DNA from: Symsagittifera roscoffensis
Lineage: Eukaryota > Xenacoelomorpha > Acoela > Convolutidae
Length of the DNA: 64,000 nucleotides
Reading direction: 5' to 3'
NCBI RefSeq assembly: GCF_963678635.1
Contig: NC_087062.1
Span: 42,048,395 to 42,112,394, forward strand
The translations under genes were made by a program, and so were the position numbers. Each line of letters begins with the position of its first letter. The first letter of the stretch is position 1. The notes under the pieces are model-generated. The model was not told the origin of the DNA and ran no database searches. It saw only the letters and a list, made by a program, of their open reading frames with translations. This document shows, piece by piece, positions 33,191 to 44,700 of this stretch.

Positions 33191-33848
33191 TAATTTATTG
33201 TTCGCGAAAAAAGCAGAGCCAGATATGACAGCAGTAAACTTCAATGATCACTTCCTTGACCGAATGGGTGAAGTGGATAGAGGGCATATCGAAGTGTTCT
33301 CAAATTTCTGGAATTTGAGACTCTATGACAAAACGAACGGCGAGCCAACTAGAATTTCTCGTCTATCGGTCCCATACTAGAAGGTGAGGAAAGAAATTGA
33401 AGACTAGGGCAAGTATAAAAAGCTGCTAGAAGAAATACCTGAATTTTCTTTAATTCGAAGGATGTTTCTCGGAGCAGCCTCCGTAGCGCAAACTCCCAGG
33501 GTGAGAGTTTTCGAGGCTAACGAATGAAGGATGGCAAAATTATCTAAATCGATGGACCCGTGCTTTGTAGGCAGAAATGCTGCCGTGCTGCAATACACGT
33601 GGTTTGCATATGAGGACGAGTCGACGAGGAGAAGGATGAGCAATGTGGCCACTCCGAAACCTGGAAGATTCGAGGAAGAATGGGCCAAGATGGACCTGGC
33701 GCCAACTGTCATGAGAGGCAAAGCGGACTTGCCAGAAGCCGCATTAATCGTAATGGGTGTGAAGCCGGAACCGGCAATAAGTGAGAAGCTGCTGACTAGG
33801 ACTGCTCTAGTGCCCTTCGGCTGTGAGGAAGTCAAGATAAAAAACTGA
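33180..33848 (+). pseudogene. Host element 1 downstream module, segment 2
   Basis: The 33180-33380 frame (VDRGHIEVFSNFWNLRLYDK) and the 33531-33848 frame (DPCFVGRNAAVLQYTWFAYED, KADLPEAALIVMGVKPEP) are joined by readable sequence around 33420 (KKLLEEIPEFSLIRRMFLGA). Same order as 60304-60808 in element 3. Unknown function. Confidence 0.55.
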
Positions 33849-33905
33849 GAAAAGGAAGACAGATCAGCTGGCAAGCTAGTCCTGCCGAAGTTTCCAATCG
33901 AGACA

Positions 33906-34280
33906 ATGAATGACGAGCTAGAACGTTCAGGGTCAGGACGAAATGAAGAGCGAGACGATGAGGAAAAAGAAGACCGTCAACCCGAAGATGCGATGGAACA
34001 GGATCCCGAGCAAGCGAGAAGGGATGAAGACAAAGCCTCAGCGTGTGGTGCGTCTAGCCAGGATTTTAATTTCTTGCATGATGACGAAGTTGGAACAGAA
34101 ACGTTGCCAGAGACGACTGAGCCAGCGGAAGATGATACTTTCACGCTGGAACCTCCCTCAGCCTTTATGAACCTAAGCCATAACTTGCCGGAGAGCAGCT
34201 CTCCTGGCAAGACTAAAGCAACTGCAATGAAAACTTTAAGGGAGTGTCCGCGTAGGAGAAGAATAGAAGACGCATGCTGA
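33906..34280 (+). pseudogene. Host element 1 acidic disordered segment
   Basis: A 124-codon frame very rich in Glu, Asp, Ser and Pro (EERDDEEKEDRQPED, TETLPETTEPAEDD). Low complexity suggests a disordered linker. Element 3 has the same segment at 60952-61209. No function can be proposed. Confidence 0.55.
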
Positions 34281-35110
34281 GTACCTTTTTTGAGAGATTT
34301 GCCAGAAGAAGAGTGGGAAGTTCACCACAGGGATCATAAAGATAGAACAGGCTGTGATATGGACAGAGTTGGTTTCTTGGAAGCAGTCTGGATAGTAATG
34401 TCGTGCTACACGACCCAGTAGATGTTGAAAACAGGTCTCAACAGACCACTGATGCGGGAACTTGTTGTTAAATTGGACGAATGTGAAGGGAGAATGAGCG
34501 AATTGTTAATTGATTCCGCCACTGATGAAAACAAAGCTAACTCTCCGATCAAGACGACGCAACCAGAAAGCATCAAGGAAGTGGTATACCTTATCAGAAC
34601 TCGAAAGGGAACGATGCGATTGAAAAAAGTGATCGATAAGATCAACGATATGAAGATGAAATTGGGCACCAAAGTGACATTGAAAAAAAAACTGGGAAGA
34701 CAAAAGTGGATTCTGAACTTTCAGCTAAGACTGTTAACTCAGCAAAACGAAAGCGAGTCGAAGATGTCAAGGACATGGGGCAAGGCGATGACAGATTGCC
34801 TGGCACGTCCGGAACGATGACCGATGTAACGATGGTGCCACCCATCCTCATGGCAGCTATATTAACAAGAGAAGTGACCGCACTCTTACTGGAGCTACCC
34901 TAGAAATCGAGATACTCTGCCAGTGTGGTGAAAAAGCCCTTCGGGATTTCAGAAAATCATGCAAGAGTCACGGAATGGGAAGCGTCATTGGAATACAACC
35001 GATTGACGAACCCGCCGCTGGATACATGGAAGTGATGGAATACAGGAATTCAGCCGAGGACACCTGATTGCTCTAGAAAAAAAAGTGCCTTGGATTGTTG
35101 GGTGAAAGAA
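34281..35110 (+). pseudogene. Host element 1 downstream module, segment 3
   Basis: The main frame 34422-34820 has MLKTGLNRPLMRELVVKLDECEGRMSELLIDSATDE, which is highly similar to 61392-61510. Basic residues follow (MRLKKVIDKINDMKMKL). The remainder to 35110 is broken by stops. Unknown, mostly helical. Confidence 0.5.
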
Positions 35111-36106
35111 ATGATACAGGGCACAGGATGAAGCAAAAAGCGTATGGAACGTTAGTCTTCTCCGAAATGAACGCGGAAATATGGATCAATTGGTGAGCTT
35201 ACCGCAGAGAGCAGTAGTACTACGTCACTTTGGAGAAGATGTGCGAACTACTCCGAAGAAACATGCTGTAAAAGCAATATCGTACGTCAGAACTGAGCTG
35301 CAATTCAGATTTGCGTGGTGTGGTGAATGACGGGGTTGACTTGGAAGAAAGAAAAAGGTCGAAGGAAGAGAAGGTGCTCCTGATGACGAGTCTCAGAGAC
35401 TTTATGATCCGTGAAGGAGCGGCAGTAGCGTGTGCGAAACGGAGAGACGCTCTCTGCTTCGTCCGGTTGATGTTGGAACGAAAGTCGGTACCAGCGCAGA
35501 ATACTTGTGCAAAAATGCTAAGAGAAGGCAGTGAGCTATTGGACATTTATCAAAGCAAGCCAATGCGGGTGAACATGGAACAACCCGTAGAACTAGAACC
35601 ATTGAAGAAGATCGATCAATTTCGGTGATTCTCGAACAATGAGCTTAGGCTGAGATTCTGGTCGTCAAGAACTTCAATGATAAGCTGATAACCGAGTGGA
35701 AATTGGATTGGATTTCTCGGACTGCTTGTTAATAAGAACGAGCCACCAGATGGTGGTGTGGGAGTTAAGGAAACCAGCATGGTGCCCAATTGCAATTGCT
35801 GATTCCATATTACGAGCGACGCAGGATGTGCAAAGGGAACTAAATGCAGATTGCAATTTGCGCGACCTCAACGTCATCTAAAACTTGATGACAACAGCCT
35901 CTAGGAGCAACCGAGAGAACAGTGTGGAGTTGCCTGGCTGGGGACTAGAAGAATGGGTCGAACTTGGTAGCTGTCTGGCGAGAGTCTTAAGACTAGAAGG
36001 TCAAATGTGTGGTGGAATCGACTGCGTGAAGACACCGGCGAAACAGCACAAGCAATTGACGATACTGTTTGAAAACAAAGTGATGAAAGCCGAAAACAGA
36101 AACTGA
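35111..36106 (+). pseudogene. Host element 1 downstream module, segment 4
   Basis: Short frames in series (35311-35628, 35696-35881, 35885-36106) carry SVPAQNTCAKMLREG, MVVWELRKPAWCPIAIADSILRATQDV and GLEGQMCGGIDCVKTPAKQHKQL. They are colinear with 62360-63360 in element 3, where longer frames persist. A region of about 230 bp present in element 3 (DIRDCFFDYEQAVLLRFW...) is mostly missing here near 35640. Unknown function. Confidence 0.5.
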
Positions 36107-37087
36107 ACTAATTGCAGATTGCCATGGAGGTACTGAAGTGAATCTAGTGACTGCACTAGAATTTTACAGCATGTTTGGTTCTTTCGAGTCACTACTGAAT
36201 CTAGAACAGAAACAAGAGATGTTCACAGTCATCAGTGTAGAAGGGTTTCCGGGAGAGCTACAAACTGAAAAGAAACTTATTGGGAACAGGAGAGAAGCAA
36301 TAGAGAGGGAAATGAATATCAGGCAGAGTGAAACTTGAATATCACCGACCGTCTGGAGCGCGATACCTAAAGTGATCGAAGTTGGCGCCGATGTGCAAAT
36401 GACGATACCCACTACATTGTAGCAGTGGATGCAAAAAGTACAAGAATGATCGTAGATCAAGCCTTCCCAGAGTACAAAAATAATGGCTAGCGGGAACTCT
36501 AGTGATTTTGAAACACACAAACAGAGAGAATCAACAGCGTCGGATTAGAATGCAGTAGACGAGAATAATGAAATCCACCAAATGATGATAAAAGTGGAGG
36601 CGTCGGGGAAACCACTACTGGAGGCGTCGGCGAAACGTAATTGGAAGAGCATCATGTTAACACATGATGAATCGTCGTGCTCTTGTTTGCTACAAACATG
36701 GTGGTATCCCGGGTGAAGTAATCTGGTGTTGATCTGGGACTCTGGAGAGCTACTCTTTATGGGTTTACCAGACTCATCACAGCCCATAACGATATTGATA
36801 GTTGGAGTTATGATGGCAATTTGATGGCTGGAAGCTCATATAAGGGAGAACAATAGACAGGAAGTGCCGACGAAAGAACAGTTGCAGGAATTGGATTGTG
36901 TTAAAGATTTAATTCTTTTTGAGACAACGTGCAAAGTCCTGAACATTCCGATGGAAGTGGAAAAAACATGGGTCTGAAGACAACTAATGCCGTGGTTCAG
37001 AGCCAACATGACTGCATTGTTGTACGAGTATACCAAAAAGCTTAAATCGAAGCACAGCAGAGTGTACAGTTCGTATCAGATGGACAT
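36107..37087 (+). pseudogene. Host element 1 downstream module, segment 5
   Basis: The frame 36138-36338 (MNLVTALEFYSMFGSFESLLNLEQKQEM) and the run near 36480-36720 (NSSDFETHKQRESTASD, then LLQTWWYPG and a stop) match 63406-64000 in element 3 and 43235-43745 in element 2. It continues to DLILFETTCKVLNIPMEV and ends at SSYQMDI near 37087, where an inserted block interrupts it. Confidence 0.5.
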
Positions 37088-37587
37088 AGTGTTTTCGGAG
37101 ACATTTTCTATTTATTTAGAGTGGGTCGAGTGACATGTACAATAAAACATTCCAGCCTGCATGGTTGTTTTTAATCAACTGAGATGACAGTTCAATTTGT
37201 GATTACATCAAAGATTTGAGTAATCTCTCTAAGAGGAAAATTTTTTCATTGTTCCATCAGACCACCGAGTTTCTTAATTTTAATAATCAGGACCAATAAC
37301 AACCAAAATAATACCAACTTAGACAGAAACCCCGGCAAGCGATGACAAGCGAGACGAGAAACTCCCAATACTCCCATTTGATTTCACGGATTGAGGAACA
37401 CAAGAAAGAGGACTCGCCTGTTGGCATTCACATACGTCAGTGTGGTGAGAAAGCGACCACTGCACAATTGAATTGTGAGATAATAGATCATTCAAACCCC
37501 GCAATGAAACTCCTTACATTGGAAGCGCTGCGAAAAACTGTAAAGTCAAGGAAACGCTAAGTAAGATTTAAAAAGTAAGATTAAACC
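37088..37587. repeat. Inserted block: second 3' UTR piece plus Penelope endonuclease fragment
   Basis: TTCGTATCAGATGGACATAG occurs at both edges (about 37068 and 37588). Between them lie about 200 bp homologous to the element's own 3' UTR (compare 38240-38440) and a Penelope-like fragment (37320-37556). The same pairing occurs in element 2 at 44110-44700. The pattern suggests recombination with an internally deleted copy. Confidence 0.6.
37342..37556 (+). pseudogene. Penelope-like GIY-YIG endonuclease fragment
   Basis: The frame reads ISRIEEHKKEDSPVGIHIRQCGEKATTAQLNCEI, ending LLTLEALRKT. This is the middle and C-terminal part of the GIY-YIG endonuclease of Penelope-like retroelements (REHK block and catalytic-Glu EAL block). 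The GIY and YIG strands are missing here. Confidence 0.7.
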
Positions 37588-38060
37588 GTTCGTATCAGAT
37601 GGACATAGAATCGGAAGCTTTCAAACGAGCTTATGTAACGCATCGGAATGTAGTGACTACCGCGATGAAGAGAACGTCGAGAACGAATGAGTGTGACAGG
37701 AGAGAAGAAGACAAAGTGTTGAAGGAAGATCTGGAGAAAAATGTGACGTTGTGCCTCCACAACAGGCTCTGCAGGATCAGGGAATCTAGTGTTGACCCTC
37801 TGACTTGTTGTAAACAGAGGGTAGAAGAGCAGAAGTGTTGGAAGACTGTCTCCAATATCGTTAGATTGGCCACTGATGTGTTGCAAGACACCGGAGCCGA
37901 GAGTGCGGAGTCGATGTCACAGGAAGGAGGAAGGGATGGATCAGTGACAAAAAAACCGAATGAAGAGATGCAAAAAGGAGAAAGATTAGAAGAATTTAGA
38001 AGTTTTAGAGCTTTTCAACGACAAAAACTAAAACAAAGGAATGAACAGAGGAGTAACTAA
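37588..38060 (+). pseudogene. Host element 1 C-terminus of the downstream module
   Basis: The 153-codon frame from 37599 is open to a TAA at 38058. It is charged and helical, with several Cys (TLCLHNRLCRIRES, LTCCKQRVEEQKCW) and a Lys/Arg/Gln-rich end (RAFQRQKLKQRNEQRSN). It is the natural end of the coding region, followed directly by the 3' UTR. In elements 1 and 2, deleted versions skip it. Unknown function. Confidence 0.55.
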
Positions 38061-38794
38061 GAAGAGGAGAATTAAAACTCAAAACTCTTTTTTAAGAGAA
38101 AAACTCAAATGAGAAACCAAGCAAATAAGCTTGAAATTGAACCTGAATGAAGAAACAACTTATAGTTATTTTGAGTTTTAAAGTTGTTGCATTTGTAAAT
38201 TTGCATTGTGATTTTAGTTAGTGTTTTTAGAGATATTTTGAATTTATTCAGAGAGGCTTGAGTGAGAAGTACATTAAATCATTCCAGCCTACATGATTGT
38301 TTTTAATTATTTAAGATGAGATGACTGTTCAATTTGTGGTGACATGAAAGACTTGAAAAATTTCTTGAAGAGGGAGATTATTTCATTGTTCCTTCAAACC
38401 TTCAAGTTTCTTAATTTTAATAATCAGGACCAATAACAACTAAATTTCCGAAGGACGGAAGGATAGTGATGATTTTAGATTGTTGGTTGGCAGGACTGTC
38501 CTGCGTCCCAACACTTTTGAAACCTATATGAAGAAGTTTCAAATCGGGATAATGGCACATCGAAAAAGTCAGAAAAGATGTTTCATTTTAAGTCATATCC
38601 TTAATGTGCAGATTAATGAAAATGCTAGGAGGCAATAGCGATGTAGTATGATTCCATTTGTAGCTGGTGGTGAGTCGATATGATGTGGATAAATATTCTT
38701 TTCATGCAGTTGTATACTCTTTTCGATGACACTTAACCATTTAAAAAATTTCCCGATTTTCAATGAGGACATTGACCGGGCTGTCCGGGAAGTA
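38061..38794. other. 3' UTR of host element 1
   Basis: Non-coding region between the last stop and the B repeat. It is homologous to 45170-45675 just before repeat C, through landmarks AATAATCAGGACCAATAACAA, GGTTGGCAGGACTG and CATTGACCGGGCTGTCCGG. GTCCGGGAAGTA precedes the TGTGAC start of the LTR and may serve as a purine-rich primer site. Confidence 0.6.
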
Positions 38795-39940
38795 TGTGAC
38801 ATTCGACCAGAATGACCAAAATGCATGGCAGCATCGAAAATTTATTGGTAGCAGTCGAGTGTGAAAACTGGCGGTTTCGACGAATTAACGGTGTTAATCG
38901 CTCAATTTAACGAAATGGGAGAGTACAATTTGGAGTGACAAAACAATTTTTAAAACTTCGATTTAGTCGTGCATGACACGTAACAGTTTTAGTTTTCGAA
39001 ACACTGAAATCGCGAAAAGCAGAAGAAAGATTTTTGCTAGTAAAAAAAACAACGATTCTCGACACTGAAAAAAATATCAAAAACGATATTGAAAAAACCA
39101 TCGAGACTAACCAAAATGTAACGATCGTACAGCTACAATTGTTACGGAGTAGTTCCCGGGAGTTCGGGGGGGGGGGTAATGGGAGGATTTTACTATCCGT
39201 CCTGGAGCGCAACAAACAAGACCATTTTTCGACCAGATTCAAGAATTCAGAAGGGTCTTGGGAAGAGACTGAAACTGGTTTTTTGAAACTGGTTTTTAGC
39301 TTCCTGGTATGTCTTGAGTTTAATTTAATTAACAATTAGTTCTTTTTTCAGAATTTGCGAAGCTAGGAGTGGTGGGAAAAGGTTGATCCATCTCCGATGG
39401 GTATGATGAATTTTGATATGAAATGAATACCCAGAGGAGTGGACATCCAAAGTTGAGTCGGAAACACCAAGCAAATTTCTTGGAGCAATTTTAATAGCAA
39501 CTAAGACAGAAACTCGCGCAACCGTTGACAAGCGAGACGAGAAACTCCCAATGCTCATGCTTCAATATCGAGGATATCAAAGTCAATTGTTTGCAATTGA
39601 GGTGCGCAGCATTGCCAACGCATAGCTGTGTTTACGACCAGGAAATTGAAAAATGCTCTTCCCTCCCTTAAGTCATCAGTCTCTTGTGATCTGAAATCCA
39701 GTGTGGTCTACAAACTGTCTTGTTGTGGATTTAATTCCACCTATGTTGGACAAACTGTGCGACATTTGGCCACAAGGATTTCGGAACACAAAAAAGAGGA
39801 CATACGTCAGTGTGGGGAGGAAGCGACCACTCCAAAACTGAAATTGGAGAGATGATTCAAACAACGCAATGAAACTCCTAACATCGGAAGCGTTGCATGT
39901 TGGGAAACTGAGTTCAGGAGCAGGGAGCTAACACTTACAT
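38795..39940 (+). mobile_element. Penelope-like remnant inside repeat B: leading pLTR-like unit and endonuclease
   Basis: Unit alpha (38795-39480) and unit beta (from 39941) both start TGTGAYATTCGACC and run through related landmarks, such as CTAGGAG followed by TTGATCC. Between them lies a GIY-YIG endonuclease fragment whose end directly abuts beta. A pLTR-ORF-pLTR order is the organisation of Penelope-like elements; RT is absent. Confidence 0.55.
39590..39940 (+). pseudogene. Penelope-like GIY-YIG endonuclease, repeat B copy
   Basis: The frame 39628-39855 contains SSVVYKLSCCGFNSTYVGQTV: VVY and YVG are the two strands that give the family its name, with a Cys pair between them. LATRISEHKKED follows (catalytic Arg). 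Six residues present in the 37342 copy are absent after HKKED. The frame stops early; the EAL block is still readable in another frame. About 25 bp are lost near 39910. Confidence 0.75.
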
Positions 39941-41560
39941 TGTGATATTCGACCAAAATGTATCAAAATGCAAGTTCGAGTTCGAATTTTTGTTGTGACA
40001 TCGGAGTGGAAAGAATAACAGTTATAACGAATAAGTGGTCTTAATTGTTAACTTTTACAAACGCGGAAGGGTTAATTTGAACTGACATAAAAATTTTCAA
40101 AAATTCGTTCGAAAAGAAAGACACGTGACAACGTAGAAACTTTGCGCCAACTGAAAACTGTGAAAAAAAAACAGAACAACAGAAGTCGTTGAGAAAAACG
40201 GTAAACAACAGTTGTGAGAGACAGATCGAGATTGGAATAGAAAACGACGATGAGACCATTCCGAGTTGTAACAGTTGTGCCGCTACCATCATTACAATAC
40301 GAATCCCGAGAATCAAGGAGGGTATTGGGACGACGTGTCCAGCTTTCCGAGAAGAAACAAGAGCGTTACTTCGGATTCCAGAATCCGGAGGGGCCTCGGG
40401 AGAAAACTGTAACTCTCTGTTTTATGAACTTTTAGCTTCTGGATGTCCTGAATTGAATTAATAACATCTTAATTCGTTTTCAGATTATGAGAATCTAGGA
40501 GTTAAGGGAAAGTGTTGATCCGTCTTCGATGGAGATGATGACTTTTATCTACTGAACAAAAACAATAGTAATATAAAAAATAAGTAGTAGATTTAATGCT
40601 AATTTGCGCTCAATCCGGAAAGGTCTCGGGATTAAAGCAGAAGACTAATTCGGTAAGCAGTACAAGGAGCAACAAGAAGGGGCTTAAGGACAACAACAAA
40701 CGAGTGTTGGGTGTCGTTAACAAGTTTTGTATCCCTTTTGGTACAAAAATTAAGATATAAATCAGTGGGGGGCCCGACAGTGACTGCACTGAAGTGACCC
40801 TACACCGAGTTGCGAATTTCCGAGTTAAGCACCTTAATTCGGATATTGAAAAAAAAACCCGGAGGGGTATAATATTACTAGTGTTACTTTTTATACAGCC
40901 CATATTAATACTCCTATACCGTTTTTCAGTGGAAAACACAGTAAGCAGACCGGTTTTTAGGTTCAAAATAGTGATATTATGATCACCCCACAAATCGCGA
41001 TTTTTGAGATGTCGATGTTTTTTGAAACGGAAAAGGCTCTAAATTAATGAGTTGTATCGTAACTGTACTAGTATAATAGGTGGAACTGGTTAATTTTGGT
41101 TCGGAAGTGGTTGGATGTTATTGGGCACCAAAAATCGAGTTTTCTTGGTCTTTGAAAAAACTAAACATTACAAAACAAGAAAATTTTTTGAAACTTTTAC
41201 GTTAGGACAATAAGAATTGTTGTTAGAACAACGTTCACTAGTGAATCGACAGGTTTTAAAACCCATTTGCCAAAAACCTTCCGGGTTACAGTGAAATCGA
41301 ACGTAACGTCTTTGATTTAGTGGGTTCTAGACAAAAAGGTAGGGCTAAGGAACCTATAAGACGATAGTAGAGTCGAGACTAAGCTAGTTATAAGACCCTT
41401 CACAGTAATGGAGAATAGTCAAATAAGCAGCTTAGCTTCAACCCGGAAGGGTCCAAGGCCGGAATACACCCTTCCTAGTTAAATCATATAGCATAATATA
41501 CTCGGAGACCGTATCGGGAAGGGTCTCGGAGTGAATTTTTTAATAGTTCTGGAAAAGCTA

Positions 41561-41890
41561 TTTTGCCAATCCGGAATGGTCCCAATTTTGCTAATCCGAA
41601 AGGGTCTTATTTTTGCCAGTCCGGAAGGGTCCCAATTTTGCCAATCCGGAAGGGTCCTATTTTTGCAAATGCGGAAGGGTCCGATTTTCACCAATGCGGA
41701 AGGGTTCGATTTTCATCAATCCGGAAGGGTTCTATTTTTGTCAATCCGGAAGGGTCCTATTTTTGCCAATCCGGAGGGGTCCCAATTTTGCCAATCCGGA
41801 AGGGTCCTAGTTTTGCAAATCCGGAAGGGTCCTAATTTTGCCAATTCGGAAGGGTCTTAGTTTTGTCAATCCGGAAGGGTCCTATTTTTT
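41561..41890. repeat. 25-bp minisatellite, copy B (13 units)
   Basis: Thirteen units of a 25-bp sequence such as CCAATCCGGAAGGGTCCTAT plus TTTTG. Because 25 is not a multiple of 3, three units make a 25-residue cycle and all three forward frames stay open. No protein product is implied. Confidence 0.95.
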
Positions 41891-42640
41891 GTCAAAACTT
41901 AAGTAGACAAAAGAAAAGTAAATAGTAAAGAAAATTAGGTTATTAGGTGTCAGGATAGAAACCAGTGACTGCACTGGTAACTTGCCTTTTAAAAAGACCA
42001 GAAAAAAAAACAAAGCAGGTTTAATCCCGGATATTCGCGACACCAAGTCTAAATTGAATAAGAGTTTAACTTGTGTGGATTAAAATCCAGATTATTTTTT
42101 GGAAGAGTGATTGCCTTGAGGATTTTAGTAGGTATAGCTAGGGCAATCCAAAGGCAGATAGATAACACATGACTCGGTGGGTGCAATAGACGCCCACTTG
42201 AGAAAATTACTGCCTTCAAGTTTTGTCTGTTCAATGCGGCACTGAACAGAGAAAAATATATCTTTAGAAACAAATTCGACTATTTTATTGCGACTGACTA
42301 AAACACAAAACACATACATTTTTTTTGAAAATATTTTTATCTTCCTTCGTTTATGGTTTTAATCAATAATATCTGTTCTCGATTGGTTAGTGAGTACACT
42401 ATCTCTTAAATATGTTGATATCATCAGACTGTGCTAGCTTCATATCTTCACAACCAATAGTCAATCATTGTGAATAAATTATATAGACGGTGTACTGTTA
42501 TAACATACAAGGATTCGTAGTCACTATTTACGTGAAACTTATGCAGTTTATTGTGTAGCATTTTTATTATCAGTGGTCAAACAATAAGAACATTTGCAAT
42601 CGAATTGAGTGTATAGACAATTAGAAGTAATAAATCAAAA

Positions 42641-43235
42641 AGGAGTCTTGACAAGTCAAGGATACCTAAACTAAGTGATAGCTCTAGGAAATTCATACCA
42701 GAGAAACAAAGAAAGGCAATGAACGATCCTTTTGTGGAAAGAATCGCACGAACCCGGACCGACGAAGGGAAGAAAATTTCAGGCGGAATGGTTGAAACCA
42801 TGAGTCAAAAGTCCTCAGAAAGACAAAAGGCAATGTTAGAAGTAGAGGTCCATCCGGACCCTGCCATAGATGAGATTCGGGCGAGACATGGACCGAAAGG
42901 GAGTGGAAACAGAAGATTGGCGAGTGAATCTAATCCGGTAGAATAAGGCCAAGATTTTGCGACTTCAACCGGGACTCTAGACCGAGAAGAGATGTATGGG
43001 GTGACGGAGAAACCGGCAACGTCCTCCTCCTTTTCAGAAAGAGTGAAGAACACTTTGGGAAACTTCTTTCCATTTAACATGGGAACAGGCACAGGCACAG
43101 GCGATGAAGCAGAAACCCAGTAAAAGGAGTAGGAGGATGACGAACAGGATGACTTCGAATCCCAAATAAGCCTCAAAAGTTCGACTAAGGAGAATGATGC
43201 ATGCATCAATGGAAAGACTGGCTCCACGGACCGAT
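42641..43235 (+). pseudogene. Host element 2 Gag N-terminus, start codon lost
   Basis: Homologous to 50021 onward, but the first codon is AGG instead of ATG. LEVEVHPDPAIDEIRARHGPKGSGNRRL is readable in the frame 42719-42946, then a stop before GQDFATST. It runs to the EKENDA phrase near 43195, where the sequence jumps into the 3' part of the downstream module. An internal deletion of many kilobases separates the two. Confidence 0.65.
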
Positions 43236-44109
43236 ATTCAAGAGATGTTCACAAGAGATGTTCACAGCCATCAGTGTAGAAGTGTTTCCGGGAGTGCTAC
43301 AAACTGAAAAGAAACTTATTGGGAAATGGAGAGAAGCAATAGAGAGGGAAATGAATATCAGGTAGAGTGAAACTTGAATATCACCGATCTTCTGGAGCGC
43401 GATACCTGAAGTGATCGACGTTGGCGCCGATGTGCAAATGACCATACCCACTACATCGTAGCAGTGGATGCAAAGAGTACAAGAATGATCGTAGATCAGG
43501 CCTTTCCAGAGTACAAGAGTCATGGCTAGCGGGAACTCTAGTGATTTTGAAAGACACAAACAGAGAGAATCAACAGCGTCGGATTATAATGCAGTAGACG
43601 AGAATGATGAAATCCACCGAGTGATGATAAAATTGGAACCACTACTGGAGGCGTCGGGGAAACGAAATTGGAAGAGCCTCATGTTAACACATGATGAATC
43701 CTCGTGCTATTGTTTACTTCAAACATGGTGGTATCCCGGGTGAAGTAATCTGGTGTAGATCTGGGACTCTGGAGAGCTACTTTCTGGGTTTACCAGACTC
43801 ATAACAGCCCATAACGATATTGATAGTTGGAGTTATGATGGCAATTTGATGGCTGGAAGCTCATATAAGGGAGAAAAATAGACAAGAAGCGCCGACGAAA
43901 GAACAGTTGCAGGAATTGGATTGTGTTAAAGATTTAGATTTTTTTGAGACAACGTGCAAAGTCCTGAACACTCCGATGGAAGTGAAAAAAAAACATGGGT
44001 CTGAAGACAACTAATGCCGTGGTTCAGAGCCAACATGACTGCATTGTTGTACGAGTATACCAAAAAGCTTAAACCGAAGCACAGCAGAGTGTACAGTTCG
44101 TATCAGATG
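43236..44109 (+). pseudogene. Host element 2: 3' part of the downstream module
   Basis: Nearly the same sequence as 36210-37087 (EMFTAISVEVFPGV, NSSDFERHKQRESTASDYNAVDEN, LLQTWWYPG then stop, QMDIV near 44110). Together with the gag start, this is an internally deleted derivative. Confidence 0.65.
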
Positions 44110-44700
44110 GACATAGTGTTTTCGGAGACATTTTCTATTTATTTAGAGTGGGTCGAGTGACATGTACAATAAAACATTCCAGCCTGCATGGTTGTTTTTA
44201 ATCAACTGAGATGACAGTTCAATTTGTGATTACAGCAAAGATTTGAGTAATCTCTCTAAGAGGGAAATTTTTTCATTGTTCCATCAAACCACCGAGTTTC
44301 TTAATTTTAATAATCAGGACCAATAACAACTAAAATTAATACCAACTAAGACAAAAACCCCGTCAACCGATGACAAGCGAAACGAGAAACTCCCAATGCT
44401 CCCATTTAACCTCACGGATTGAGGAACACAAGAAAGAGGACTCGCCTGTTGGCATTCACATACGTCAGCGTGGTGAGAAAGCGACCACTGCACAATTGAA
44501 TTGTGAGATAAAAGATCATTCAAACCACGCAATGAAACTACTTACATTGGAAGCGCTGTGTATTAGGAAACTGAGGCCAGGGATCAACACGCCAGGCGAA
44601 TTCAGGAGCAGGGAGCTAACACTTACTTTTAGTTCAAAAACATTTTTGGCTTAAAATATTGAACATGTCAATCAAAAAAACCATAAAATCAAGGAGCTAA
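44110..44700. repeat. Element 2 3' UTR piece plus Penelope endonuclease fragment
   Basis: The UTR part (44110-44335) and the fragment (44370-44654: ISRIEEHKKEDSPVGIHIRQ, LLTLEALCIRKLRPGINT, RSRELTL) match 37088-37556. Here the endonuclease end is better preserved, with the EAL and the catalytic-Asn block (GIN). Confidence 0.65.

Larger units (their letters stand above)
38795..42640 (+). repeat. Long repeat B: shared LTR between host elements 1 and 2
   Basis: It starts TGTGACATTCGACC after the 3' UTR and ends before the gag start at 42641. Relative to C it lacks about 455 bp near 41326, where C has 48247-48703. Otherwise B and C run together, including a Penelope-like block, a 13-unit minisatellite and the ACCAGTG-ACTG-CACTGGT palindrome (41961-41978). 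B serves as 3' LTR of element 1 and 5' LTR of element 2. The true 3' end of the LTR is uncertain. Confidence 0.75.

Noticed and set aside
36720-36840. A further SGNH-like block near the end of the downstream module (LIVGVMMAI region)
   Set aside because: No GDS, GxND or DxxH motif could be read in any frame.
41561-41890. CRISPR array
   Set aside because: Head-to-tail units without unique spacers in a eukaryotic LTR; a minisatellite.
42560-42600. Primer-binding site of the host element at AGTGGTCAAACAATAAG
   Set aside because: It follows a plausible LTR position and starts TGG, but it does not resemble any tRNA 3' end I can name, and repeat A reads TTGTCAAAC there.
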